Source: an uncultured Clostridia bacterium (GTDB lineage Bacteria > Bacillota > Clostridia > Christensenellales > UBA1242). From it: 64,000 nt of DNA. The DNA is taken from contig CAKVHW010000003.1 in NCBI GenBank assembly GCA_934754495.1, forward strand, positions 62,001 to 126,000, given 5' to 3'. Below, in pieces: positions 1-10,996 of this stretch. Position 1 is the first letter of the stretch. Every line of letters starts with the position of its first letter. The notes under the pieces were generated by a model. The model was given only the letters and a program-made list of their open reading frames with translations, searched no databases and was not told the origin of the DNA. The translations under genes and the position numbers were made by a program.

Positions 1-3000
1 TTCGTAATATCCGTCACTAAAAATCCTTACGTTGTCACTGCCAGATTTATCAAATGCAAGTGAGAATGAATAGCAACTGCCAGTCATTGTATTAAGTTTG
101 TGTGAGTATTCAAGTGGGTGATATAAATCGGTGTCATATTTATTAAATACAAGTAATTTATTATCACCTTCTTCATTTGGAAGATATGACATAACATAAT
201 CTTTTAAGTTATCACCAATAGGGCGATAATACATCTTAATGCTGTCATTAAAACTCTTTTCAAATACAGTAGAGTGGGCTGTTATTATCTTGTCACGATT
301 ACGAGATAGCATGCTTTCTGAAATACCTTCTCTTGTAGCCCAATATTTAACACTGTCTTTGCTATCTGGAACATTGTCACCAACAGAATTGCCTGTTAGA
401 TAACTTACAGCAAATACGTATTTCTTTAATAAATCTGATTTTTCAGAAGCACTTAGGCTAGCATATGGTTTGCCATATTCGGCATTGCAGTAGAAATCTA
501 GGTTTTTATCAACATCAGCAAGCTTACTTTGGTTGTATTCAGGGGCTATTGTGTCTACTGTGATTTCAAATGATGTAGTGAAATAGTTGGCTTGTTGACC
601 GTCTGCAACAACTGTGTAGTCGGCTTGCGAACCAATGTATTCAATAATAACTTTATAGGTTGAGTTGTCGTTTGCGTTAGATAGTAATGTTTTGTTGCTG
701 TTTTTATCAAAAATTTTGATTGTGTAAGTTGTAGGAACGTTTGCTCCGTCACCTTTTTCAATAATCAAAACATCTTCTAGTTTTACTCCTTGTGGAAGTT
801 TTGAGTTTTCGAATGTTGATAGTGGAGTACCTTTGTCTTCTGATTTTTGAGTAGCAAATATAATGTTGCCGTCCTTTAATACTCTTACATTGTAAGGGTT
901 AATATCGGCGTCATATACACTAAGACTTTCAGCAAATGAGAATTGTAAGTAATCCTTATTAATATTTTTGTAAACAACTTCTTTTCCGTTTTGACCAGGG
1001 AAAGTGCTACTTGTACGAACTTCTAGGTCTTCAATTGTTCCAGCAACATCGTTTGCTTTTGTTTGGAACGAACCAGTAGGTGATACGTGATTAATTCTAA
1101 AGTTGAATAAATATTTGTTTCCGCCAAGTGTTTCAACTCTTGTACCTTGTGCGGAGTTAACTTCGTAAGTAAAACTTGCGTTGTCACTAATTATCAATTG
1201 ATAATCAATGTTTTTAAACAAGCTGTAGTTGTCTGAATTTGCCAGTTTAGTAACAGTTTCAGCATCTTTAATTACATTGTTTTCAATTAACCAAACCTTG
1301 TTGGTCATGTTGTACAACGAAATGTTGTATTTAAATACTGAGCTGTTGTTTAAAATAGAGAAGTTTTCACCATTAGCATTAAGTAGATTTGATGTAGAAT
1401 AGCCTACAAGTTTTTGATCGTCTGCTACTGTGCTATCGTTTTCAAGTTTGTTTGCGGTAGCATATTTATCAATAGGGAAGTCGGTCTTAACTCTTAGTTT
1501 GTTGGTTATGATGTCAATTCTTTCACTATTAGAACTATCTAATTCGTAAGTTTTTAGTATTTCAGCGGTAATCTTACTGTTGTTATCGCCCGAACCAAGA
1601 AGAATTTGTAAGAAATCACCAATACTATTAACATTATCAATTTCGGCTTGATTATATGTTAGGTTGATAATATTGTTGCGGTCAATGTAGTATACGTAGT
1701 ATCTTACGGCATAATCTTCGCCAAGAACACTTAGTTCGCTACTTTCACCAGCAGTATCAATATCCTTTTGAGTTACCATTTGCCCTGTAGAGTTGTACAA
1801 GTAAACACGGCGGAATACGTATAACCCAGGAGCAGATTTTAAGTTTTGCTCGTTGATAATTGTGGATTTTTGATAGTTTGCATCATTTTCAAATACTTTG
1901 TTTACTTCAATTGATTGATTACTTGCAGTCAAACTAAATGGATAGTTGGCTGTAAATAATTTGCCTTTAGCGATTGTATTAATTTCTTCCCATGATTTGC
2001 CTTGAGCGGATTCGGTGTCAATTGTATAAGAATTGATGTCGATGCAAGGGTAGTACTTGCCGTCACTAAACTTGTATAAATTACCAAATTCAGTGTCGTA
2101 TGCTAAGTCACTGTAAACAATTTTGTTTTGATCTAATGAAGTTCCTTGTTGTTTCAAGTAATTTTCGAAGTTGAATGCATAGTAGTCGTATGTTATTTGT
2201 GGCTTGAATATAGAGTTTTTATCATCAAGAGCTAGGTATTTTGCATTAATTTTGTCAATGCTGTATGCCTTGTTTGTGCCGTCTAGCAATTGATAAGTAA
2301 CATTATTGTAATCGCCATTAAAACTTTCTTGAGCGAAACTTGAGTTCATGATTACAATCTTTTGAATGTAATTGCCAAATGAATCGGTAATTTTAAATGT
2401 ATAACTCTTGTCGCCACTAAACATTGTTCTTATTGTTGTATTATTTGAAAGGTTCCAATATCTTTCGGCATTTTCCATTGTAGAGCCTGTGATATTTGCA
2501 TATTTCTTGGTATAAACAACCGCATTATTTACAAAGTTTCCAGCATTAGGTGTTGAAGCGGTTTGGTCTACGCCATCTCTTGCAGAAACATTAACTGTTG
2601 AGATTGGAACATATAAGTATAATTTGCCGTTTGTTTCAACTGTGTGCATTCCGTTGTACTTACTGCTTTCACGATTAACCTTATCAATAAACCTTGTGTA
2701 TAGGTTATCGGTGCCAACATTAGCAATGTCAATGTAAATTGCTTTGTTGTTGCCCCAAATAATTTCGGTGTTACTTTGAGTGGTGTTGTTTTCAAGTGTT
2801 TTACGTGGGGTGGCAGAACCACTGCTTTTATCTAGATATAATAGGTATGGAGCACTTGTATCGTAGAAATAGTAGTAATATGCTTCATTTCCAGCGCTAT
2901 CGTAAAGTTTTAAAATGTAAATTGTTGTTTGGTCGGTCAAACCTAATATTTGACCACTTGTAAGACCTTTATCAACGTTGTTTGCATCAGGTGTCTTGAA

Positions 3001-6000
3001 GTTGTAAGCAGGAGAATCTGACATGTCAATGTTGTCAAATAAGGTACTGCCGGCTTCAAGCATAACATTAGTTGTAATCGCATTAAATACACTGTCAAGT
3101 GGTTCGGCATAACCATTAAATGAGTTTAAACTAATTGTTTTTAATTTAGCATAAACGGTTGCACCACTACCAGACTTCAATTTGTTTGTAACAAATACCT
3201 TAGGTGAACTAAATGCATAACTATTGTATTGTGTCGTGTATATCATGTCGGTTGTGTCAACATCATACAACGAACCAGTAGGGGTTGACTTATCCACAAT
3301 TACATATGTGGTGTTGTAACTTAGTGAATTAACACCATAGTAAATTGTGAATGTGTATCTGCCTTCAATTGTAGACATAACACCATCTGTGTAAGTGCCT
3401 TCTCTTAGGGTTGTTAGTTGGTCATAACTAGTAACCTTGTAGCCAATAGTAATATCACCTTGAAAATAGTTTGGTTTTACATAGTTAACAGAAATAAAGT
3501 TTTTATTTGTATATCTGCTTGTAGAAAGTAATTCGGTGTTAGATATAAATACTGTTCCGGCATCATCTACTTTGTTGTGAACCAAAATTTCCATGTTAGG
3601 TGCAGTGTTGTCAATAACAAACATAAAGTATTGATTGTGATTTTCACCTTTTAAGTCATCTTTGTAAGCAATCTTAACTATATATAAACCAGATTGGCTT
3701 ATAGATGTTTTATTTGTGTAGTTTAACTTAGAAAAACTACCATCAGTTAAAGAAACACTCTTTAAATGTCCATTGTCATAAGTTGTGTAAGTATAGTTTG
3801 TGTACCTTACATAGAATGAATCGCTGTACACTACTTCAGCATAATTATTAAAGTAAATAGGTTGAAGGTTTGTTAGAGGAATAGCATAATAATTATTTTC
3901 ATCAAAGTACAACGAAGTAAGGGCACTAGGATTATCAATAAGTGTTTTTACATTAATTTCAGATGAAGTATTGTCACTGCTTAATTTAAATGTTGTGTTT
4001 GCGGTAATATCTGAGTAGATATTTTCGTCCAACTTTCTAAAGTTTAAGGTAACATTATTTTTCTTAAATCTTGTGTTTACACCATATACTTTTAATGATG
4101 CATTGCTGTTGCTAGGGTAGGTAAGGTTTGAATCAATTGCACCATAAGTGTTGTGATAAGTAAAGAACCCGTTTGTAACAACACCAAATTGCATTGTGTC
4201 AGTGCCAGTAAATGTGACATCTTCGCCATTAATTTGGATTGTTTTAGAACGACTTTCTAGAATGTTGCTAGCACCACTAGAACTTACGTCTTGTGGATAT
4301 TTTTCGTATGTTGTTAGGAAATTGCTATCTGCACCGGCAGAAATCAATCTAACGTTTTTAAATTGATATTCGCCAAGTTCTTCTAGCGCCAACACAACAT
4401 AATAATCAATAATTGTATCAGTAGCACCTAGTTTAATTAAACGTCCGTTTTTGTAGTAGTCGCTAATGTTTTCATAATCTGCTTTGTTTTTAGCATTGTA
4501 GTATGAGTAGTTTTCTAGCGATAATCTGTATTCGCTAGGTTCTTGACTAGTGTTTTCACTGTTACCTTTAGAAATGTATAAGCTTCCATACAATGTCCCG
4601 TCAGGGTAGTAGTAATCAATAGCACGTTCGGCTTCGTTGATAACAAGTTTTAATGAATAATCAACAACACCATTTTTATAAAGTGTAAATTGTCCGTATT
4701 CAGGTTTTGTTCTGTCAGTTGTTGCGGTGTTAAATATTCTAAAGTCGCTTGTGTATTCTCTTGATTCAAGGTTAAATTTAAAACTATAACCAACATTGTA
4801 TTTTGTAGCATTAAATACATAGGTAGGTACATCAAAAGATTGGAAGTTGTAGCGGTATTCAACTTGACTGCCTGCTACATTTTTGTTTGCAATTTCTTTT
4901 ACTGCAACTTCTTCACCGTTCTTTTCTTGAACAACTGAGCCAAATGTAGGATATTCCACATAATTGCTGTTGTCACTTAAATAGAATGAGTAAGTGTAGA
5001 TGTTTCCAGCAGAAGAGTTTCCGTTTTCGTCAATATAAGAGTAAGTAAATACAATTGTGTAATAACCTGAAGCATCACTAATTTTGTATGTTTGAGGTTC
5101 GCCAGAAGAACCAACTCTAATAATTGCCTCGATGCCTTTTAGGTCAAAGTAGTTAAACCAGTAGAAGTTGGTGTTTTTAACATTTGCTTGTGAAGCATAA
5201 TATACTTCTTCGCTTCTTTCGGAATTAATTTTAATTCTTACGCCATATTGTTCGTTAAAGAAACCTTCAGTTTTTGTAGCATATTGTGCTGTTTCTTCGT
5301 TTTTAAGGAATGCTTGAACAGATAGGGCAGTAATACCCGAACTTATTGTAGGAATTGTGCTGCCGTCATAACTGTTACGGCTACCAATTTGAACGTATAC
5401 GTTTTCAATTTCCTTGCTTGTGTCAAGAGTATTTGTTTGAAGTTCGTAAGCATTTAAGTAGTTTTGAAGCATAATAACCGAACCATTTTCGTATTGAGCG
5501 GATGCTTTAAGCACGTCTTGGTTTTCGGCATATTCTTTACCATTACTACTTAAAATATCGTAGTTTTTAGCCATAGAGTCAATGTAAACTTGGTTGGCAA
5601 TTCTCTTGGCATTGTCTTGTTCACCTACTTTTTCAGGAACAACACTATCAATTGAGTATTTAAAGTAATTAAATACATTGTTTGTATCGTCTAATACATA
5701 GTAGTTTCCGTTACTTAAAATGTAATTAAATGTTTTTGTTTCGGTTGTTTGGTTGTTTACACTATTTGCTTGAACAACATAGTTAAAGTTGATTCTTCTT
5801 GCCTCAACTTTTGTTTCGTCATCAGACAAAATGTAATTACCGGTAGTAGCATCTAATACAATATTGTAATTTCTCTTGAATGTAATCTTAGCATTTTCAT
5901 CGGTGTAAGAATAATATTCGCTTGTGTCATACAAAACTTTTTTACCATCATTGTTGGTTGAAATTATAAAATCCTTAAATCCAGTGAATGTAAACCTATT

Positions 6001-9000
6001 GTCGCCACCTTCAGCATTGGTAAAATTTACTAAAATGTCTGCAGACCTTGGTTCTGTACCTATTTTGATAACTAGGTTTTCTTTATCAAGGTGGTCGGCA
6101 TTATAATAGTAAATGTTAATAGCAGTTGTTTTTTCGCTTCCACAATAAATAGAGTATAACGAACCGCTATATTTAATTATTATTGTGTAATAGTGAATGT
6201 ATTGACCAGTGCCAGTTCCGTCATCAACTGCATTATCATAAACCACATAACCATTTGTTGCGTTTGTATCAAGTTCGGATATTGCTAAATTTTGGTCGGG
6301 TCTAATAATTTCATCAATTTTTGTGTCGTTAATAACAATTTCACTTGGTTTGTTAAATGACTTATTGTCATTAAAGAATGAGTTTCCACTAGCAAATTTA
6401 ATGTCGATGTTAAAGTTTAAAATCTCGTGGCTAACATATTTAGCACTTGCGTGTTCAATGCGTTTTGCTTCGCCAGTAGTGGTGTTTGTAAGATTAATTT
6501 CAAAGTCGTCTAGCACAACCATTACAGGTGTACTGCCTCTTCCTACTACAGTGTCAAGTGTTGCATTGGCACCATTAATAACTGCAGTACCATTTACAGG
6601 GTCAACACTTACTGTTGCTCCTTCTACTACGTTGTAATCAGCATCATATAGGGCAGAAGGATTAAATAGGTCAACATAGTAGTTTTTGTTTTCAGTGCCA
6701 GCCGAATAGGTTGCACTAGTTTTTACAAAACTGCTTAATAAGTAGTTTGTAGAACTAGCAGTGGTAAGAATGTTTACATAACCATTATCTACAACCGCAT
6801 AAGTTTCGTTTATAACTGTGCTTTCAGTTGCACTTGCTGGCTTGTCAAAATAATATGTTCTGCCACCGTATTCAAATTTATAAAGTTTGAATGGTGTTGA
6901 GTTGTAGTATGCCCATTTTGTATCGGTAGAAACTGCACATTCAACCGATGTGCTTGAAGCAGGAGTAACAAATATTTTGTTTGTTGTTCCGTTGTAGGTG
7001 ACTGTTGAGCGGTCAATTGATGTTATTGTAGCAATTGATGCTTTAAAGTAAAGTGCATTTTCAATGCTTCCACTTGGATTTGTACGAGATACATATAATG
7101 TCAAGCCACGATAACTTGGGCTTGCAGGGTAGTAGTACTTGTTGTTAAATAATGTTCCGTTTACAAGTGTGCTTGCTTTAATGTAAAACTTATTATCTTC
7201 TGTTACATAATAGTTGCTACCATTGTTGTTAAATGAATATGTCGCTTTTTTGCTGTCAATTGTAAGGTCGCCGTCTGGAATGGCAGTCATTTCAATAGGG
7301 CTACCAGTAAATATGGTTACAATTTTTTTGTTGTTGTCTATTTTGTAATCAAAAAATCCTTTAACTACTTCACCAGAATAACTAATTAAATATGCCACAC
7401 CATCTTTAGTTCTACCTAAAAACATGTTTGTGTAAAGTTTGTTTGTGTTAAGGTCAAGGTAATATTGCTTGCCGTCAAGTGTTACTGTGGTATATTCGGC
7501 ACTCTCAACAGGGTAGGTGTAGTTGTTAAGGGTAATAGAACTAACAACTGACGAATAATCAAAGTCTTTCATTTCAAGACTTTCTAGTTTTGCAGGGTCT
7601 TGAGTATCACTAGAACTTGGTTGAGAGATGTACAACTTGTTGTCGTAGTAATAGTATTGTGCATCATATGTAAAGTAGTTTGTTACAATTTGGTCTTCAA
7701 GAGTAAGAATATATAGTGTATTGTTGTTAAGTTGGTACATAAATACTGCTGTTACAGTTCCGTCAGCTACATTTATCGTGTGAGTAAAGTTAAGGTTTGA
7801 TGCTATTGTTGCAACATATGGATTGTTTGCCGAACCATCGCCAATCATGGTGTATAAGTTGGTTGAATCGTTGCTTGCTACATAATATGTTCTTGAATTG
7901 ATTACAACACTTCTATATGTTAGTGAGCCAATAGTTACCTTGTCTGCATCAGATGTTGAAATTGTAAATGTGCTTGTAAGTTTGTAGTAGCCGTCACCAG
8001 TGCGTTCTTGCTTAACAGCTGGGTCGGTAAGAATTGATGAATCGCCTTTTTTAACTACGTTTTTGATAATGTAATATTTTACACCGTCATATGTTAGGCT
8101 TTGGTATTCGCCATCGGTGTCTAATGCGGTTGCAATAGTGACAGTTACATTAGGTGTACCAGTACGTGAAATTGTATACTTTTCAAAAATGCTTGTATCT
8201 GCTTTGTAAATTGCTTGAATATTGTAAAATTTTATGCCTGCATCGTTGCCAGTTTCTTCGCATTTTGTAATGTACACATCTTCAAGTGTTGTTTCACTTA
8301 AAATAGGGTAAGACACTTTTTTACCATCAACCAATCCTTCTACAGTTCTGATTGTATAAAATTTTTGAGTGTCGCCATTCACATATACTTGTTGTCCGTC
8401 TTTTGTAAACATGTTGTAGTATATACCATAAGCACTTGTATCTGTGTAAGAATATTCAATTGTTTTTGCTCCAGTTTGAACATTAAACGATGTGATGTTG
8501 TTAATTGCATCAAATACAGGGGCTGGGGTAAACACTATATTGTTTGTGGTTGTATAAAGGTTTTCATTGTCTGCAGTTTCAATTCCGTTGTTGGTGTCAA
8601 TTTTCACATAGTAGTTGTATACATAGTTGTTTATTGTAGGATTGAAAATCACCACTGGATAATATTTTGTATTGCTAGTAGCGGTTTCATTAAGTATAAC
8701 CGCATTAGCTGTGTCAAGTTTTGAAGTAATAGTGGTTGTTGTATTGTTAATTAATTCAGAACCATGCTCGGCACTTTGAGTAAATGAATATAAGTCGTTA
8801 ATAAAGTTTGGTTGAGTAGGGTTTGATGCGGTGTTTACATAGTAAGTAGCACCATTAATCACAACCTTATTAAATGTGTATCTTGTACCAGATTTAATAA
8901 TTGTTGTTGTTTCGTCTAATATCGTTTCTTTAAATGTAATTGTGTTGCTGGTGTTTGTTTCAATCTTACGGTCGGTTGTGTTGGTTGGGTTAATGTCTAC

Positions 9001-9990
9001 ATAAAATTCTTTGGTGTAAAGTTCGCCTTTGTAAATGTAGTACTTTTTGCCAAACACATCAATATAACTTTCTGCAATGCTACCACTTGAAGGAAGAGTA
9101 GAGTGAACATATATTTTTTCAGGGGTGGCAGTTGTGTTTTCGCCAATAGCAACTAGGTTGCCACTTTCAAGTTTGTAAAGTTGGTTGTAACTCGATGATT
9201 TGATTGGTGCATAAGCAGTTTGATTTACACCAGGGGCAATAAGGGTTATTTCATAATACAAACTGTTGTTAATTGAAATTCTCTTTAATCCGTTTTTGCC
9301 GGTGTATGTTGTTCCGCCAATTGTGGTGGAATAGTTGAATACAATGTCGTAATCACGGTTGAATGCATTGTTACAACTAATACTATCAAAAACCATACCA
9401 TCTTTGTAGTAGTAAGTGGTGTTGTTGTAACTAAACATTGAAACATCGTTTTTAATGGTGTATGCTTTGCCAATGTAAATGTCTGAACCTATAATGATGT
9501 AATTAAAAGAAATTACGGGGTTTGAGAATAATAAATCACTGTACACTTTGTTGGCATTAACATAATATGTGTTGTTTTTATAACTAAACGACCCACTGCT
9601 AATGGCAATTTTTTCACCAACAACAACTGTATTTGTTGTAGTATCTATTGCATATGTAAAGTCTTTGGCTTCTCGTGTAAGAGCGGTATTGGAATACAAT
9701 TTAGAGCCATTAGCAAAATATAGTAACCCGTTTATGTCTACATAATTTAGTGTACTGCTTTCGTATTCATATTGACCATCGCCAGCAATTCCAGTTGCAG
9801 TTTGCTTGTTTAAGGTGGAAATAAATGTTAAGCCCTTAGAGCTTGGACTATCTCCATCGGCAGCAAATGCCTTTTTTAGTTGGTCTTGCCTTGCGACACT
9901 CATCAAAAAAGCACCACCCACCACAGATAGCACTAATGACAATGTCAATAAAATATTTGCAAAAATATTTCTAGACCTTTTCTTACTCAT
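1..9990 (-). CDS. Giant exported surface protein (C-terminus beyond window)
   Basis: The frame is open from ATG at 9990 to the left edge, giving 3,330 codons without a stop. A GGGAGA ribosome site lies about 9 nt before the ATG. Residues 1-7 are basic (MSKKRSR) and about 8-30 are hydrophobic, which is a signal peptide or anchor. The rest is rich in Tyr, Asn, Thr and Ser with almost no Cys, typical of an extracellular beta-rich protein. Motifs of the type seen at strand ends of bacterial Ig-like domains recur: 'DNTAP' near residue 2127, 'DKSTP' near 2233, 'DTSAP' near 2382 and 'DTIAP' near 3150. Many segments alternate 'YYV/YYI' strands, suggesting repeated small beta domains. The partner and function are unknown; adhesin or cell-surface matrix is an inference. 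It is transcribed away from the pilin genes. Any C-terminal anchor would lie left of the window. Confidence 0.85.
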   Translation of the reverse strand, partial: MSKKRSRNIFANILLTLSLVLSVVGGAFLMSVARQDQLKKAFAADGDSPSSKGLTFISTLNKQTATGIAGDGQYEYESSTLNYVDINGLLYFANGSKLYSNTALTREAKDFTYAIDTTTNTVVVGEKIAISSGSFSYKNNTYYVNANKVYSDLLFSNPVISFNYIIIGSDIYIGKAYTIKNDVSMFSYNNTTYYYKDGMVFDSISCNNAFNRDYDIVFNYSTTIGGTTYTGKNGLKRISINNSLYYEITLIAPGVNQTAYAPIKSSSYNQLYKLESGNLVAIGENTTATPEKIYVHSTLPSSGSIAESYIDVFGKKYYIYKGELYTKEFYVDINPTNTTDRKIETNTSNTITFKETILDETTTIIKSGTRYTFNKVVINGATYYVNTASNPTQPNFINDLYSFTQSAEHGSELINNTTTTITSKLDTANAVILNETATSNTKYYPVVIFNPTINNYVYNYYVKIDTNNGIETADNENLYTTTNNIVFTPAPVFDAINNITSFNVQTGAKTIEYSYTDTSAYGIYYNMFTKDGQQVYVNGDTQKFYTIRTVEGLVDGKKVSYPILSETTLEDVYITKCEETGNDAGIKFYNIQAIYKADTSIFEKYTISRTGTPNVTVTIATALDTDGEYQSLTYDGVKYYIIKNVVKKGDSSILTDPAVKQERTGDGYYKLTSTFTISTSDADKVTIGSLTYRSVVINSRTYYVASNDSTNLYTMIGDGSANNPYVATIASNLNFTHTINVADGTVTAVFMYQLNNNTLYILTLEDQIVTNYFTYDAQYYYYDNKLYISQPSSSDTQDPAKLESLEMKDFDYSSVVSSITLNNYTYPVESAEYTTVTLDGKQYYLDLNTNKLYTNMFLGRTKDGVAYLISYSGEVVKGFFDYKIDNNKKIVTIFTGSPIEMTAIPDGDLTIDSKKATYSFNNNGSNYYVTEDNKFYIKASTLVNGTLFNNKYYYPASPSYRGLTLYVSRTNPSGSIENALYFKASIATITSIDRSTVTYNGTTNKIFVTPASSTSVECAVSTDTKWAYYNSTPFKLYKFEYGGRTYYFDKPASATESTVINETYAVVDNGYVNILTTASSTNYLLSSFVKTSATYSAGTENKNYYVDLFNPSALYDADYNVVEGATVSVDPVNGTAVINGANATLDTVVGRGSTPVMVVLDDFEINLTNTTTGEAKRIEHASAKYVSHEILNFNIDIKFASGNSFFNDNKSFNKPSEIVINDTKIDEIIRPDQNLAISELDTNATNGYVVYDNAVDDGTGTGQYIHYYTIIIKYSGSLYSIYCGSEKTTAINIYYYNADHLDKENLVIKIGTEPRSADILVNFTNAEGGDNRFTFTGFKDFIISTNNDGKKVLYDTSEYYSYTDENAKITFKRNYNIVLDATTGNYILSDDETKVEARRINFNYVVQANSVNNQTTETKTFNYILSNGNYYVLDDTNNVFNYFKYSIDSVVPEKVGEQDNAKRIANQVYIDSMAKNYDILSSNGKEYAENQDVLKASAQYENGSVIMLQNYLNAYELQTNTLDTSKEIENVYVQIGSRNSYDGSTIPTISSGITALSVQAFLKNEETAQYATKTEGFFNEQYGVRIKINSERSEEVYYASQANVKNTNFYWFNYFDLKGIEAIIRVGSSGEPQTYKISDASGYYTIVFTYSYIDENGNSSAGNIYTYSFYLSDNSNYVEYPTFGSVVQEKNGEEVAVKEIANKNVAGSQVEYRYNFQSFDVPTYVFNATKYNVGYSFKFNLESREYTSDFRIFNTATTDRTKPEYGQFTLYKNGVVDYSLKLVINEAERAIDYYYPDGTLYGSLYISKGNSENTSQEPSEYRLSLENYSYYNAKNKADYENISDYYKNGRLIKLGATDTIIDYYVVLALEELGEYQFKNVRLISAGADSNFLTTYEKYPQDVSSSGASNILESRSKTIQINGEDVTFTGTDTMQFGVVTNGFFTYHNTYGAIDSNLTYPSNSNASLKVYGVNTRFKKNNVTLNFRKLDENIYSDITANTTFKLSSDNTSSEINVKTLIDNPSALTSLYFDENNYYAIPLTNLQPIYFNNYAEVVYSDSFYVRYTNYTYTTYDNGHLKSVSLTDGSFSKLNYTNKTSISQSGLYIVKIAYKDDLKGENHNQYFMFVIDNTAPNMEILVHNKVDDAGTVFISNTELLSTSRYTNKNFISVNYVKPNYFQGDITIGYKVTSYDQLTTLREGTYTDGVMSTIEGRYTFTIYYGVNSLSYNTTYVIVDKSTPTGSLYDVDTTDMIYTTQYNSYAFSSPKVFVTNKLKSGSGATVYAKLKTISLNSFNGYAEPLDSVFNAITTNVMLEAGSTLFDNIDMSDSPAYNFKTPDANNVDKGLTSGQILGLTDQTTIYILKLYDSAGNEAYYYYFYDTSAPYLLYLDKSSGSATPRKTLENNTTQSNTEIIWGNNKAIYIDIANVGTDNLYTRFIDKVNRESSKYNGMHTVETNGKLYLYVPISTVNVSARDGVDQTASTPNAGNFVNNAVVYTKKYANITGSTMENAERYWNLSNNTTIRTMFSGDKSYTFKITDSFGNYIQKIVIMNSSFAQESFNGDYNNVTYQLLDGTNKAYSIDKINAKYLALDDKNSIFKPQITYDYYAFNFENYLKQQGTSLDQNKIVYSDLAYDTEFGNLYKFSDGKYYPCIDINSYTIDTESAQGKSWEEINTIAKGKLFTANYPFSLTASNQSIEVNKVFENDANYQKSTIINEQNLKSAPGLYVFRRVYLYNSTGQMVTQKDIDTAGESSELSVLGEDYAVRYYVYYIDRNNIINLTYNQAEIDNVNSIGDFLQILLGSGDNNSKITAEILKTYELDSSNSERIDIITNKLRVKTDFPIDKYATANKLENDSTVADDQKLVGYSTSNLLNANGENFSILNNSSVFKYNISLYNMTNKVWLIENNVIKDAETVTKLANSDNYSLFKNIDYQLIISDNASFTYEVNSAQGTRVETLGGNKYLFNFRINHVSPTGSFQTKANDVAGTIEDLEVRTSSTFPGQNGKEVVYKNINKDYLQFSFAESLSVYDADINPYNVRVLKDGNIIFATQKSEDKGTPLSTFENSKLPQGVKLEDVLIIEKGDGANVPTTYTIKIFDKNSNKTLLSNANDNSTYKVIIEYIGSQADYTVVADGQQANYFTTSFEITVDTIAPEYNQSKLADVDKNLDFYCNAEYGKPYASLSASEKSDLLKKYVFAVSYLTGNSVGDNVPDSKDSVKYWATREGISESMLSRNRDKIITAHSTVFEKSFNDSIKMYYRPIGDNLKDYVMSYLPNEEGDNKLLVFNKYDTDLYHPLEYSHKLNTMTGSCYSFSLAFDKSGSDNVRIFSDGYYE

Positions 9991-10432
9991 ATTAATTTTC
10001 TCCCATTTACTCATTACTTACCGTAATACATTTTTCGACATTATAATAAATTGTCTTACATATTTTACCACAAACTTTTTTTTACACCAAATAAATAATT
10101 ATATATTATATATAATTTTATTTTTTACTAAAAAAGTATTTTTATAATTAATAATAACATTATTTTGTTTTGTTTTTTCCCTTTGTAAAATGTTTAAATG
10201 TGGTTAAAAAATTATGCTTTTTAATAATAGTCAGAATATAAAGCAAATAATGGCATAAATTTGGCGATGTGTGTGACTTTGCAAGAATAGAGAGTAACCG
10301 TTGTTGGTGTTTATTGCTTTTAATGTTTGGTAAGGCTTTTGGAGTAGTGACTGAAAATAAAGTGATGTGTTTAACTACCATGTGGAGTAGTATAAATATA
10401 AATATATTTTAAAAATTTTGTTGAAAATCGTT
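9991..10432. other. Intergenic region between giant surface gene and pilin 1
   Basis: This is very AT-rich DNA between divergent genes. A TATAAT hexamer on the minus strand (10040-10045) is the likely -10 of the giant gene, but no good -35 lies at 17 nt. A 73-codon minus-strand frame (10160-10381) has no ribosome site and no recognisable family, so I do not call it a gene. I see nothing else supportable here. Confidence 0.5.
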
Positions 10433-10460
10433 TTGAATTAAATAAAATGTGTGATATTAT
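10433..10460 (+). promoter_or_regulatory. Promoter of pilin 1
   Basis: TTGAAT, 16 nt, TATTAT, with TG one base before the -10 (extended -10). It lies about 45 nt before the pilin 1 ATG, and a GGAGG site follows at 10489-10493. Confidence 0.55.
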
Positions 10461-10503
10461 CATAACATAAAAATGGAAAAAACTCTTTGGAGGATAAGAT
10501 AAA

Positions 10504-10884
10504 ATGAAAAACTTTATGCTAAGTGTAATGACAAGATTTATGGGTGCTGATAAGTGGTATGATGATGTTAATAAAATTGGTGAAGATCAAATGCCTACAT
10601 GGGTTAAAAACATTATCGTTCCTATTCTAAAGGTATTGGATCAATTATTGGTTCCTGTAATTATTATTCTTGGTGTAGCAGGTGCTATATATGGTATTGT
10701 GCTAGGTGTTCAATTTAGTAAAGCAGAAACTGCCGACAAACGTGATGAAACTAAAAAACGTCTTATCAATGCTGTAATTGGTGTTGTAATTATGCTTGTT
10801 GCATTAATTGGTATGAAAATCTTCGTTGCTAATGCTGGTACAATCTTTGGTTGGGTTGATAGTAGTTCACAACAACAAGGTTAA
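10504..10884 (+). CDS. VirB2-like T4SS pilin, paralog 1
   Basis: This is a 126-aa protein with two transmembrane helices (about 42-68 and 86-112) joined by a short charged cytoplasmic loop, the layout of VirB2/TrbC-type pilins. The segment 'GAIYGIVLGVQFSKAE', then KKRLIN, is shared with the next two genes, so the three are paralogs. The N-terminus 'MLSVMTRFMGAD' is short and mildly hydrophobic, without a clear cleavage site. The C-terminus is Ser/Gln-rich. It is monocistronic: its own promoter lies upstream and a strong terminator follows at once. The neighbouring VirB4, VirD4 and VirB6-like genes support the pilin call. The exact pilin family cannot be fixed without a profile search. Confidence 0.75.
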   Translation: MKNFMLSVMTRFMGADKWYDDVNKIGEDQMPTWVKNIIVPILKVLDQLLVPVIIILGVAGAIYGIVLGVQFSKAETADKRDETKKRLINAVIGVVIMLVALIGMKIFVANAGTIFGWVDSSSQQQG

Positions 10885-10897
10885 TAGAATGATTATT

Positions 10898-10932
10898 AAA
10901 AAAGTCAATTTTAAACAAATTGACTTTTTTTA
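10898..10932 (+). terminator. Intrinsic terminator after pilin 1
   Basis: The stem AAAGTCAATTT / AAATTGACTTT has a short loop and a run of T. It lies 14 nt after the pilin 1 stop. Confidence 0.85.
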
Positions 10933-10933
10933 T

Positions 10934-10962
10934 TTGTCAAATGAGTACTCCTGTGGTATTAT
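10934..10962 (+). promoter_or_regulatory. Promoter of pilins 2-3
   Basis: TTGTCA, 17 nt, TATTAT, with an extended -10 TG. It starts just past the pilin 1 terminator, so pilins 2 and 3 are expressed separately from pilin 1. Confidence 0.7.
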
Positions 10963-10996
10963 AAAATAAATAATATGTGATAATAAGGGGCATAAA

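Noticed and set aside
8365..8724. 119-codon plus-strand frame inside the giant gene
   Set aside because: Lies opposite a continuous coding frame, has no ribosome site, and its Val/Cys/Ile-rich content reflects the reverse complement of the real gene.
10160..10381. 73-codon minus-strand frame between giant gene and pilin 1
   Set aside because: No ribosome site, no family resemblance and AT-driven composition; likely chance.
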